A stretch of DNA of 64,000 nt from CAZPGL01 sp964586175 (GTDB lineage Bacteria; Actinomycetota; Acidimicrobiia; Acidimicrobiales; MedAcidi-G1): NCBI GenBank assembly GCA_964586175.1, contig CAZPGL010000005.1, forward strand, positions 38,808 to 102,807, read 5' to 3'. Below the pieces are notes generated by a model. It was not told the origin of the DNA. It ran no database searches and saw nothing but the letters and a program-made list of their open reading frames with translations. Shown piece after piece: positions 36,500 to 46,887 of this stretch. Made by a program: the position numbers and the translations under genes. Positions within the stretch are counted from its first letter, which is position 1, and each line of letters starts with the position of its first letter.

Positions 36500-36539
36500 C
36501 CGGGGGGCCCACCGCAACCCCGAACCTGGCTGCGGGTAC

Positions 36540-36545
36540 TACCCT
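36540..36545 (+). promoter_or_regulatory. -10 element of murJ (leaderless)
   Basis: TACCCT ends 8 nt before GTG 36554. It is the same hexamer as at proA, in opposite orientation. Confidence 0.45.
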
Positions 36546-36553
36546 CGGCGGTC

Positions 36554-38188
36554 GTGGCAAACGACCGGGACGCACCGACCACCGGCACGTCGGTGCGGTC
36601 GGGCGGCGCCTCGGCGGTGGCCCTGGGTATCGCCCTGTCGCGGGTCGCCGGCGTGGTGCGGGAGTCGCTACTCCGGGCCACCCTCGGGCTCGGGCCGGCC
36701 GCCGACGCCTTCGGTGCGGCCCTGCGGATCCCCAACGCCCTCCAGAACCTCCTGGGCGAGGGTTCACTCTCGGCATCGTTCATCCCCGTCTACAGCCGGC
36801 TCCTCGACGAGGACCGTGAGGCGGACGCCGAGCCGGTGGCCGGGCGGGTGGCCGGAGCGGTCGCCGGCCTGTTGACAGCCGTGGCCGGCGGGTTCGCCGT
36901 GGTGGCCGTCGTGCTGGCCCGGCCGATCACCGCCCTGCTCACCCCGGGATTCGACGGGCCCCGGTTCGAGCTGACAGTCGACCTGATGCGCATCACCACG
37001 GCGGGGGCGGGCGTGCTGGTGCTCTCGGCGTGGTGCCTGGGGGTGCTCAACAGCCACCGCCGGTTCTTCCTGTCGTACGTGGCGCCCGTGCTGTGGAATG
37101 CGGCACAGATCACCGTGCTGATCGCGGCCCTGGTCGGCGACTGGAATCCGGTCGACGCAGCCCGCGGCGTGGCCTGGGGTCTGGTGGCCGGCGGGCTCAT
37201 CCAGTTCGGCGTCCAGGCAGTCGCCGTGCTGCGCCTGGATCCCTCGCTCCGGCCGTCGCTGGCACGGTCCCTGCCGGGTGTGGCCGAGGTCCGCCGGCGC
37301 TTCCTGCCCGCGGTGGCCGGCCGCGGTGTGGTCCAGCTGTCGGCCTACATCGACCTGATCTTGGCTTCGCTGCTCGCCACCGGCGCGGTGGCTGCCCTGC
37401 TGTCGGCCCAAGCCCTCTACGTGCTTCCCATCGGCTTGTTCGCCATGAGCGTGGCAGCCAGCGAACTGCCCGACATGTCCCGCGACCCCGATCCGTCAGT
37501 GCTGGCCACCCGGGCCGGATCGGCGTTGTGTCGCACCTCGTTCTTCGTCGTGTTCAGTGCCGTGGCCTACATAGCGGTCGGCGAGTTGCTCATCGACGCC
37601 CTGTTCGGTTGGGGTGCCTTCGGCACCGACGACACCCGGGCCGTCTGGATGGTGCTCGGGGCCTACGCCCTGGGCCTGCCGGCCATCGGCTCGGCCCGGA
37701 TACTCCAGAACACGTGCTACGCGCTCGGCGACACCAGCGGCCCGGCCCGGATCGCTGCGGTCCGTGTCGCCGTGGCCGCCGGCCTGGGCGTGGCCCTCAT
37801 GTTCCCGCTCGACACCGTGGGCGTCGCCGACGGGTCGTTCTTCAACGACCCGCCGGTCGGACCCCGGCTCGGGGCGGTCGGCCTGGCACTCGGCTCGGCC
37901 GTCGCGGCATGGCTGGAGCTGATCCTGCTGACCCGCCTGGTCGGCCGCTCGATTCCCGGCATGGCGACCCCCCGATCGGTGTTGGGGCGACTGGCCCCGG
38001 CAGCCGCCCTGGCCTTTGCCGTCGGTGCTGCAGTCAAGATGCCGCTCCAGGAGGTGCCGGTGCTGCTCGGCGCACCGGTGGCCGTCGGGGTGGCCGGCCT
38101 CGTGTACGTGGTGGCGGCCCACCGCACCGGGGTAGCCGAAGCCCACCTGGTGCTCGGCCCGATCCGCCGACGCCTGTGGGGCGACTAG
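36554..38188 (+). CDS. murJ: Lipid II flippase MurJ (MviN family)
   Basis: 544-residue polytopic protein with about 14 hydrophobic segments. MurJ blocks are ALRIPNALQNLLGEGSLSASFIPVYSRLL and ALGLPAIGSARILQNTCYALGDTSGPARIA. It flips the peptidoglycan precursor lipid II. It lacks the pseudokinase/FHA-binding extension of mycobacterial MviN. Its stop shares the bases CTAG with the proB stop, so the two convergent genes overlap by 4 bases. The start GTG 36554 is leaderless by the -10 rule. Confidence 0.92.
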   Translation: MANDRDAPTTGTSVRSGGASAVALGIALSRVAGVVRESLLRATLGLGPAADAFGAALRIPNALQNLLGEGSLSASFIPVYSRLLDEDREADAEPVAGRVAGAVAGLLTAVAGGFAVVAVVLARPITALLTPGFDGPRFELTVDLMRITTAGAGVLVLSAWCLGVLNSHRRFFLSYVAPVLWNAAQITVLIAALVGDWNPVDAARGVAWGLVAGGLIQFGVQAVAVLRLDPSLRPSLARSLPGVAEVRRRFLPAVAGRGVVQLSAYIDLILASLLATGAVAALLSAQALYVLPIGLFAMSVAASELPDMSRDPDPSVLATRAGSALCRTSFFVVFSAVAYIAVGELLIDALFGWGAFGTDDTRAVWMVLGAYALGLPAIGSARILQNTCYALGDTSGPARIAAVRVAVAAGLGVALMFPLDTVGVADGSFFNDPPVGPRLGAVGLALGSAVAAWLELILLTRLVGRSIPGMATPRSVLGRLAPAAALAFAVGAAVKMPLQEVPVLLGAPVAVGVAGLVYVVAAHRTGVAEAHLVLGPIRRRLWGD

Positions 38189-39288
38189 CGGGGCAACACC
38201 ACCAGGTCGTCGGCGTGCACCACCTCGTGGGACACCCCCTCGGGTAGGTCGCCGGTCCGCCGGCCCATGACCTGACGAAGCACCATCGCGTCGTGGCGGA
38301 TGATTCCCTTGGCGAACACCGCCCCGTCCTCGTCCTCGATCTCGACGGCCTCACCCTCCTCGAAATCTCCGCTGACGCCCAGAACCCCGGCCGGCAGCAG
38401 CGACACCCGCCGCTCTTCGAGGGCGCGCCGGGCGCCGGCATCGACCACCACCCGTCCCGAGGAGCCGACAGCGAAGGCGATCCAGAGGCGGCGGGCGCCG
38501 AGGCGGCCCGGGCGGGCGTGGACCACGGTGCCGACTCCGGGCACGCCGGTCACCGCGTCGGCGATCACGTCGAGCCGCCGGGCATCGGCGATCACCGTCC
38601 GTACGCCCGACCAGCTGGCGATCTTGGCTGCCGCGACCTTGGATGCCATCCCCCCGCTCCCCCGCTCGCTGCCGGCACCACCGGCCCGCTGTTCCAACTC
38701 GTGGTCGATCTCGACGATCTCCTGGATCAACGAGGCACCGGCGTCCAACCTGGGATCGGCGGTCAGCACGCCAGGGGTGTCGGTCAGCAGGACCAGGAGC
38801 TCAGCGTCGACGAGATGGGCCACCAGGGCGGCGATGCGGTCGTTGTCACCCCAGCGGATCTCGTCGTCGGCGACGGCGTCGTTCTCGTTGACGACCGGCA
38901 CCGCACCCAGCTCAAGCAGGCGGGTGAGGGTGCCACGGGCGTGGAGGTACTGGGCCCGGAGGAAGAAGTCGAGGGGGGTGAGCAGCACTTGGCCGGCGAC
39001 CAGACCGTGGCGCTCGAAGGCATCCTGGTAGGTGCGGATGAGATGTCCCTGGCCGACCGCGGAAACCGCCTGCAGGGTGACGGCGTCACGGGGGCGGCGC
39101 TCGCCACCCATGTCGAGGGCAGGCAGGCCGGCGGCGATGGCACCCGAGGTGACGACCACGAGACGGTGGCCGGCGAGACGCAAGGCCGCCACCTGGTCGC
39201 AGAGGCCATCGACGAGGGCGCGGTCGACGACACCGTCGTCACCGGTGATCGACGACGACCCGATCTTGACGACGATGGTGCCGGTCAC
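38185..39288 (-). CDS. proB: Glutamate 5-kinase
   Basis: 367 residues: an amino acid kinase domain (TIVVKIGSSSIT; VVTSGAIAAGLPALDMG; VVNENDAVADDEIRWGDNDRIAALVA; GSGGMASKVAAAKIA) and a C-terminal PUA domain. First step of proline synthesis. GTG 39288 has GAGGA about 8 nt upstream. It is the last gene of rplU-rpmA-obgE-proB, 28 bases after obgE. Confidence 0.97.
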   Translation of the reverse strand: MTGTIVVKIGSSSITGDDGVVDRALVDGLCDQVAALRLAGHRLVVVTSGAIAAGLPALDMGGERRPRDAVTLQAVSAVGQGHLIRTYQDAFERHGLVAGQVLLTPLDFFLRAQYLHARGTLTRLLELGAVPVVNENDAVADDEIRWGDNDRIAALVAHLVDAELLVLLTDTPGVLTADPRLDAGASLIQEIVEIDHELEQRAGGAGSERGSGGMASKVAAAKIASWSGVRTVIADARRLDVIADAVTGVPGVGTVVHARPGRLGARRLWIAFAVGSSGRVVVDAGARRALEERRVSLLPAGVLGVSGDFEEGEAVEIEDEDGAVFAKGIIRHDAMVLRQVMGRRTGDLPEGVSHEVVHADDLVVLPR

Positions 39289-39316
39289 CGCTGGAATCCT
39301 CGGCCTTGGGTCTGCA

Positions 39317-40555
39317 TCAGCCTTCTTCGTAGTCGAACTCGAGGCGGCCGATGCGCACGGTTTCGCCTTCGCGTACGCCGGCCCGGGTCAAGGCCCGGTC
39401 CACGCCCATGGACTTGAGGCGATCGTGGACGTAGTCGACGGCATCGGGGTTCGTGAGGTCGTTGAGGTTGACCACCCGGGCCACGTCACGGTTGGCGACC
39501 TCCCAGGCGCCGTCGTCGGCCCGCACAACGGCGACATCGGTGGGTTCGGGACGGTGGACCACCAGGGCCGGCCGTTCCCTGGGAGCCTGGCGGACCTCGG
39601 TCACCAGGTCGGCCAGGCTGTGGATGAGCGTGTCGAGTCCTTGGCCCGTCATGGCGGACAGGCGTTCGCCGGCGAATTCGACGTCTCCGGCGACGTCGGC
39701 CCGGGACCCCACGACCAATCGGGGGCGGGCCAGCAGATCGGGGCGGTAGGCCGCCAACTCGGCCTCCAGCACGGCCTGTTGCTCGGCCGGTGGGCGTTCT
39801 GCCGTGGGCGACAGATCCAGCATCATCAACAGCACCCGGGCCCGTTCGATGTGCCGGAGGAAGCGGTGGCCGAGACCCTTGCCGTCACTGGCTCCCTCGA
39901 TGAGGCCGGGGATGTCGGCCAACACGAACTCGGGCCGGCCGTCGGGGCGCACCACCCCGAGGTTGGGTTCGAGGGTCGTAAACGGGTAGTCGGCGATCCG
40001 CGGCTTGGCCGCCGACACGCGGGCGATCAGGGTGCTCTTGCCCACGTTGGGGAAACCGACGAGGGCGACGTCGGCCAGCAACCGGAGCTCGAGACGGAGC
40101 CACCGTTCGATCCCGTCCTCGCCCTGCTCGGCGAACGCCGGGGCCCGCCTCCGATTGGAGAGGAACTTGGCGTTCCCCCGACCGCCGCGCCCAGCTGCAG
40201 CCCCCATCCAGCGGTCCCCATGGCTGACCAGGTCGGCCAGCACCTCACCGCTGTACAGGTCGTAGGCCGTGGTGCCTTCGGGCACCTTGATCGTCACGTC
40301 CTCGGCGGCCCGGCCGTGACGCTTGCCGCCCGACCCGTGGGTGCCGTTGCCGGCCCGGCGGTGGGGGTGGTCGCGGAACGCCAGCAGTGACGCCACGTTG
40401 TGGTCGGCCTCCAACCAGATGCTGCCGCCGTCACCACCGTCACCGCCGTCGGGCCCCCCTTTGGGGACGTGGGCCTCGCGGCGGAACGACACCGCCCCGG
40501 CACCACCGTCGCCGGCGCGCAGGTTGAGACCGCATTCGTCGACGAACTGGGACAT
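39317..40555 (-). CDS. obgE: Obg-family GTPase
   Basis: 412 residues. A Gly-rich Obg fold (1-158; GDGGAGAVSFRREAHVPKGGPDGGDGGDGG) precedes the G domain with G1 GFPNVGKST at 167-175, DIPGLIEGAS (G3) and the conserved C-terminal region (about 340-412). It acts in 50S assembly and stringent control. ATG 40555 lies 6 nt after TAGGCT. It follows rpmA, the universal rplU-rpmA-obg order. Confidence 0.97.
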   Translation of the reverse strand: MSQFVDECGLNLRAGDGGAGAVSFRREAHVPKGGPDGGDGGDGGSIWLEADHNVASLLAFRDHPHRRAGNGTHGSGGKRHGRAAEDVTIKVPEGTTAYDLYSGEVLADLVSHGDRWMGAAAGRGGRGNAKFLSNRRRAPAFAEQGEDGIERWLRLELRLLADVALVGFPNVGKSTLIARVSAAKPRIADYPFTTLEPNLGVVRPDGRPEFVLADIPGLIEGASDGKGLGHRFLRHIERARVLLMMLDLSPTAERPPAEQQAVLEAELAAYRPDLLARPRLVVGSRADVAGDVEFAGERLSAMTGQGLDTLIHSLADLVTEVRQAPRERPALVVHRPEPTDVAVVRADDGAWEVANRDVARVVNLNDLTNPDAVDYVHDRLKSMGVDRALTRAGVREGETVRIGRLEFDYEEG

Positions 40556-40561
40556 GGTGCG

Positions 40562-40567
40562 AGCCTA
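40562..40567 (-). promoter_or_regulatory. -10 element of obgE (leaderless)
   Basis: Minus-strand TAGGCT ends 6 nt before ATG 40555. It gives obgE-proB a promoter separate from rplU-rpmA. Confidence 0.4.
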
Positions 40568-40671
40568 GGCGAGGAGGTTGTTGACGCTTCGTGCTTCGAC
40601 GCGGCTCCGCCCCGGCCCAAGGACCGGGGCGGAGCGTCGCGTTCGTGTCGAGCCGCGGGCGGCCCGCTGGG

Positions 40672-40923
40672 TCAGCCGTCGAGGACGTCGACCAGCTTGC
40701 GGCCGCCACGGCTGGCGAACTTGACCACACCGTCGGCAGTGGCGAACAGGGTGTCGTCGCCGCCCCGGCCGACGTTGGTGCCGGGATGGAACTTGGTGCC
40801 CCGCTGACGGACCAGGATGGCGCCGGCGGTGACCTGACCGCCGTCGTAGACCTTGACGCCGAGGCGCTTGGACTGGGAGTCACGGCCGTTCCTGGTGGAA
40901 CCGCCGCCCTTGGTCTTGGACAT
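40672..40923 (-). CDS. rpmA: 50S ribosomal protein L27
   Basis: 83 residues: [29 protein letters not shown], the canonical L27 N-terminus that reaches the peptidyl-transferase centre, with no N-terminal cleavage extension of the Firmicutes kind. It lies 17 bases after rplU. Confidence 0.97.
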   Translation of the reverse strand: MSKTKGGGSTRNGRDSQSKRLGVKVYDGGQVTAGAILVRQRGTKFHPGTNVGRGGDDTLFATADGVVKFASRGGRKLVDVLDG

Positions 40924-40940
40924 GTCGTCAGCCCTTCTCG

Positions 40941-41249
40941 TCAGCCCTTCGAGATCGAGGTGATCTCGATCTCGGCCAGGTGCTGGCGGTGACCCCACCG
41001 GCGACGCTGGTTGCTCTTGTTCTTGTAGGTGAAGCCACGGATCTTGGGGCCCTTGGCGTCGCCGACCACCCGGGCGGTGACCGTGGTGCCGGCCAGGTCC
41101 TCGGGCGTGGCCAGCACGTCATCGCCGTCGACGAGCAGCAACGGGGTCAGCTCGACATCGGTGTCGGGGGCTCCCAGACGCTCGACGAGGACCCGCTGGC
41201 CCTCTTCGACCGTGTACTGCTTTCCACCGGTGGCAATCACTGCATACAT
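40941..41249 (-). CDS. rplU: 50S ribosomal protein L21
   Basis: 102 residues, [25 protein letters not shown], with the C-terminal [31 protein letters not shown] block. It is the first gene of the rplU-rpmA pair. TAGCCT lies 9 nt upstream of ATG 41249 and a GGAG is squeezed in between, so the leader is very short. Confidence 0.97.
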   Translation of the reverse strand: MYAVIATGGKQYTVEEGQRVLVERLGAPDTDVELTPLLLVDGDDVLATPEDLAGTTVTARVVGDAKGPKIRGFTYKNKSNQRRRWGHRQHLAEIEITSISKG

Positions 41250-41258
41250 AGGGACTCC

Positions 41259-41264
41259 AGGCTA
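41259..41264 (-). promoter_or_regulatory. -10 element of rplU
   Basis: Minus-strand TAGCCT ends 9 nt before ATG 41249, leaving a leader of 0-3 nt. Confidence 0.35.
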
Positions 41265-41300
41265 TCCATCGCGGACCCGGTCACCACCGGGCGGGGGCGG

Positions 41301-42977
<1,677 letters not shown>

Positions 42978-43718
42978 TGTGTGGTTCCCTTCTCATCACG
43001 CCCGCTTGGTTCGCGAGCGGGGCAGGGCCGGCATCGACCGCCAGTGGTTCGACGCGTTCGTCGCCCTGCAACATCCATTGGTGCATCCTGCACACATAGC
43101 GCGCCCGCAGTGGCGGATTCGAAGCCGCCAACAACTCCGCGGGGCGTAGTGCTCGGGGTTGGGTGCCGAGTTCGGCTTCAAGCCGGACTCCGGTCGCCGT
43201 GGCCCCGATGACGTCGAGCGCGAACACCTGGTGTCGGAGGTCCTCGCTGACCACCGTGCCCTTGCGTTCTCGTTCGACAACGATCTGGTCGGTGGCCAGC
43301 AGGTCGGCCACCCATCGTCGAGCGTCGGCGACGCTGAGGTCGTCGACGTCGAACCGCCACGTACAGGCCGTGACGGCCTGTTGCAGCGAATCGTTCTTCT
43401 GGTCGCTGGCCGCCACGGCCAGGACGTCGATCCCGGCCGGCAGCGCCTCGTCGAGGCGTCGACCCAGCGAATCGAGGTCGGCCAGGTCGGTGTCGGTCCG
43501 GGGACCCTCGGCGAGGCGGATCTCGAGGTACTCGGCCTCGGATTCGTGGCCGGTGGACAGGGCCAGGCCGAACGACAACTTCGGTCGCGGCGAGAACCCC
43601 TCGCTGTAGGCGACGTCGACCCCGGCCTTACGCAGTGCCCGCTCCCAGAGGCGGGCCACGTCGCGATGGCTGGTGAAGCGGACCTTGCCCCGCTTGGCGA
43701 ACCGGACGCGCAGCCTGA

Positions 43719-45674
43719 TCATGCCGACACTCCGGTCACCGAGAGACGGGCGGCTCCGAGCCGGACCGGGACCCCCCCACCGGTGGCCAGGCCCTGGCCG
43801 GTGCCCTGACTGCCGCCGGCCGGCGGAGTGGCCGACGCCACGACATGCTCGATGCCGTAGCCGGTGCAGGCTCCACAGTCGTAGCAGGGTGTCCACCGGC
43901 AGTCCTCGAGGCCCACGGCATCGAGGGCGTCGCGCCAGTCCTGCCACAGGAAGTCCTTGTGGAGGCCGGCCGACAGGTGGTCCCACGGCAGCACCTCATG
44001 CTCGCCGCGGTGCCGGTGCACATACCAGTCCATGGACAACCCGTGGCGGTCCATCGATTCCTGCCAGAGGGAGAGGTCGAAGTGCTCGCTCCACTCCTGG
44101 AACACGCCGCCCCGTCGCCACACCTCCTCGAGCACCGGACCGAGCCGGCGGTCGCCCCGGCTGAACAGACCCTCGACCACCGACGCACGGGGGTCGTGCC
44201 ACTTGAGTTGCACACCCCGCGCCCCTCTGACGTTGTCACGCAAAAGGCCGATCTTGCGCCGCAACTCGGTCTCGGTGTTCTGCCCGAACCACTGGAACGG
44301 CGTGAATGGCTTGGGGACGAAGCCTCCGACCGACGCGGTGACCGAGGGGCTGCGCTGGTGGGTGCGCCCGATCTCGACGCACCGACGGGCCAGATCCAGG
44401 ATGCCGAGCGTGTCCTCGTCGGTCTCGGTGGGGAGCCCGGTGAGGAAATACAACTTCATCCGCCTCCAGCCCTGTGAGTACGCCGACTCGACGGCCGAGA
44501 ACAGATCGTCTTCGCTGATCAACTTGTTGATGACCTGGCGCATCCGCCAGGTTCCAGCCTCGGGGGCGAAGGTCAACCCGGTGCGCCGGGCCCGCTGGAT
44601 CTGGGCGGCGATGTCGACGGTGAAGGCGTCGACTCGCAGGCTTGGCAACGATACCGACACCTGGCCGCACGACGAGTCGTCGACCGCTGCCGTGACGACC
44701 TCCTCGATCCCGCTGAAGTCGGCGGTGCTGAGCGACGTGAGCGCCACCTCGTCGTAGCCGGTGCGCCGCAGGCCGTCGGCGACCATGGTGCGAACCTGCT
44801 CGGCCGGGCGTTCCCGCACCGGCCGGGTGATCATGCCGGCCTGGCAGAACCGACAGCCCCGCGTGCATCCCCGGAACACCTCGACATTCAGCCGATCGTG
44901 GACCACCTCGGTGAGCGGCACCAGCTGCGACTTCGGATACGGCCAGTCGGCCAGGTCGGCCACCGTCCGCTTCTCGACCACCTCGGGCACGCCGGCGAAC
45001 CGGGGGGTGATGCCCACCAGGTCGGGGCCGTCGAACGCCACCTCGTAGGCCGACGGCACGTACACCCCGGGGACGGCGGCCAGCGCCCGCAACACCCCGT
45101 CACGCGAGGTGCGTCCGGCGGCCTTCCATTCGGTGACGACCTTCGTGATGTCGGCCACGACCTCCTCCCCGTCGCCCAACACGACGGCGTCGACGAAGTC
45201 AGCCAGCGGCTCCGGGTTGTAGGTGCAGTGGCCCCCGACCAGGACCAGGGGATCCTCGGGCCGGCGGTCCGCGGTGCGCACCGGCACCCCGGCCAGATCC
45301 ACGCACTCGAGCACGTTGGTGTACACGAGTTCGGCCGCCAGGTTGAAGGCCAGGACGTCGAAGTCGGCCGCCGCGCGGTGGGTGTCGACCGAGAACAACG
45401 GCAGCCGCCGGCTGCGCAGCGCCTCGCTCATGTCGGTCCAGGGCGCGTAGGAGCGTTCGGCGACCGCGTCGGGCCGCTCGTTCAGGATCTCGTACAGGAT
45501 CTGCAGACCCTGGTTGGGGAGCCCCACCTCGTAGGTGTCCGGGTAGATCAGGAGCCAGGCCGCCTTGTCCGGCCGATGGACCGGGGTGATGGCCCCGTCC
45601 TCGCAGCCGATGTAGCGGGCCGGCTTCTGGACCTCGTCGAGAAACACCTCGAGCTCGGGCCAGAGCGAACTCAT
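43719..45674 (-). CDS. TIGR03960 family radical SAM protein
   Basis: 651 residues. An N-terminal cobalamin-binding-like Rossmann region (about 90-180; AFNLAAELVYTN, LVGGHCTYNPEPLADFVDAVVLGDGE) precedes the radical SAM core with CTRGCRFC (Cys270, Cys274, Cys277). A Cys-rich tail (CRWTPCYDCGACTGYG) may bind a second cluster. The reaction is unknown. ATG 45674 has GAGGTGG upstream and TAGCAT 9 nt away; GTG 45680 is alternative. It is coupled to the TIGR03936 gene. Confidence 0.9.
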   Translation of the reverse strand: MSSLWPELEVFLDEVQKPARYIGCEDGAITPVHRPDKAAWLLIYPDTYEVGLPNQGLQILYEILNERPDAVAERSYAPWTDMSEALRSRRLPLFSVDTHRAAADFDVLAFNLAAELVYTNVLECVDLAGVPVRTADRRPEDPLVLVGGHCTYNPEPLADFVDAVVLGDGEEVVADITKVVTEWKAAGRTSRDGVLRALAAVPGVYVPSAYEVAFDGPDLVGITPRFAGVPEVVEKRTVADLADWPYPKSQLVPLTEVVHDRLNVEVFRGCTRGCRFCQAGMITRPVRERPAEQVRTMVADGLRRTGYDEVALTSLSTADFSGIEEVVTAAVDDSSCGQVSVSLPSLRVDAFTVDIAAQIQRARRTGLTFAPEAGTWRMRQVINKLISEDDLFSAVESAYSQGWRRMKLYFLTGLPTETDEDTLGILDLARRCVEIGRTHQRSPSVTASVGGFVPKPFTPFQWFGQNTETELRRKIGLLRDNVRGARGVQLKWHDPRASVVEGLFSRGDRRLGPVLEEVWRRGGVFQEWSEHFDLSLWQESMDRHGLSMDWYVHRHRGEHEVLPWDHLSAGLHKDFLWQDWRDALDAVGLEDCRWTPCYDCGACTGYGIEHVVASATPPAGGSQGTGQGLATGGGVPVRLGAARLSVTGVSA

Positions 45675-45683
45675 AACCACCTC

Positions 45684-45689
45684 ATGCTA
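45684..45689 (-). promoter_or_regulatory. -10 element of the radical SAM gene
   Basis: Minus-strand TAGCAT ends 9 nt before ATG 45674. It would separate radical SAM-TIGR03936-rne from the rod-shape cluster. Confidence 0.35.
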
Positions 45690-45741
45690 CCCAGCGATGA
45701 CGCCGGATCACGCGGTCGCCGATCGACGGCCCCGGCGACGC

Positions 45742-46887
45742 TCAGAAGCGGCCGCCGTACTGCGCATCGTGGCGGCGCATGTGCACGCTCTGCACGAGAC
45801 CCAGGGCGATGAACGTGGTGAGCACGGAGGAACCGCCGTAGCTGACCAGCGGCAGCGGGATGCCGGTGATGGGCATCATGCCGACGGCCATCCCGACACT
45901 CTGGAATACCTGGAACAGAATCATCGAGAACACCCCGGCGCAGACCAGCAACCCGAACCGGTCATCGGCCAGGCGGCCGATCCGCCACACCCGGACCAAG
46001 AGCAGGCCGATCAGTCCCAGCACGGTGACGCTGCCGATGAACCCGGTCTCCTCGGCGACCACCGTGAAGATGAAGTCGGTCTGCTGCTCGGGCACCAGGT
46101 CGGAGTTGTTCTGGGTGCCCTGGAACAGCCCCTTGCCGGAGAGTCCTCCGTTGCCGATGGCGACCTGGGCCTGCTCGAGGTTGTAGCTGGCCCGGGAGTC
46201 GGACTCCTCGTCGATGAACACGAGGAGGCGGTCGACCTGATAGTCGGCGAGCACCTCCGACTGGAGCACGGCCACGGTGCCGGTCACCAGCAGGAGACCC
46301 AGGATCACCAGATGCCGGCCCCGCACGCCGGCCACGAGGGCCATCCCCGCGGTGATGGCCCCGTACACCAGCACCGTTCCGAGGTCGGGCTGCCCGAGGA
46401 TCAGTACGACCGGCACCCCGACCATGGCCATGGCCACGGCCAGGCGACCCACCGAGACGCGCTCGGTCGCCCCGAACCAGGCCGCCAGGGCGACGATGAC
46501 CGCCACCTTCCCGAACTCCGATGGCTGCAGCTGGTAGCCACCGAACTGGAACCACGCCCGGGCGCCCTTCACCTCAACGCCGGCAGCCAGCACCCCGACC
46601 AGCAGCCCGAGCAGCCCCACGTACAGCACGACGCTGATCCGGCGGGCCACCCGATGGCCGACCCAGGTGGTGACGAGCATCACGACGACGCCGGCGACGG
46701 CGAACATGAGGTGCCGGCTCAGATATCGGGTCTCGGCCGGCCGCAGTGCCGTGGCCGGCCCGCGGGTCGCTGAGTACACCATCACCACACCCACGGCGGC
46801 GACGAGGCTGGCCAGCAACGGCAGGAGGTAGTCGATGTGCCGGAACGGCGTCGGCCGGGCTTGACGGGGAATCCGCACCTCGGTCAT
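45742..46887 (-). CDS. rodA: Rod-shape SEDS glycosyltransferase RodA
   Basis: 381 residues, about ten membrane helices. SEDS hallmarks include KGARAWFQFGGYQLQPSEFGKVAVI, GQPDLGTVLVYG, GNGGLSGKGLFQGTQ, DFIFTVVAEETGF and GIPLPLVSYGGSSVL. It polymerises lipid II during elongation together with PBP2. GTG/ATG 46887 overlaps the PBP2 stop by 4 bases. The mreBCD-pbp2-rodA order shows the elongasome rather than the division (FtsW) version. Confidence 0.95.
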   Translation of the reverse strand: MTEVRIPRQARPTPFRHIDYLLPLLASLVAAVGVVMVYSATRGPATALRPAETRYLSRHLMFAVAGVVVMLVTTWVGHRVARRISVVLYVGLLGLLVGVLAAGVEVKGARAWFQFGGYQLQPSEFGKVAVIVALAAWFGATERVSVGRLAVAMAMVGVPVVLILGQPDLGTVLVYGAITAGMALVAGVRGRHLVILGLLLVTGTVAVLQSEVLADYQVDRLLVFIDEESDSRASYNLEQAQVAIGNGGLSGKGLFQGTQNNSDLVPEQQTDFIFTVVAEETGFIGSVTVLGLIGLLLVRVWRIGRLADDRFGLLVCAGVFSMILFQVFQSVGMAVGMMPITGIPLPLVSYGGSSVLTTFIALGLVQSVHMRRHDAQYGGRF

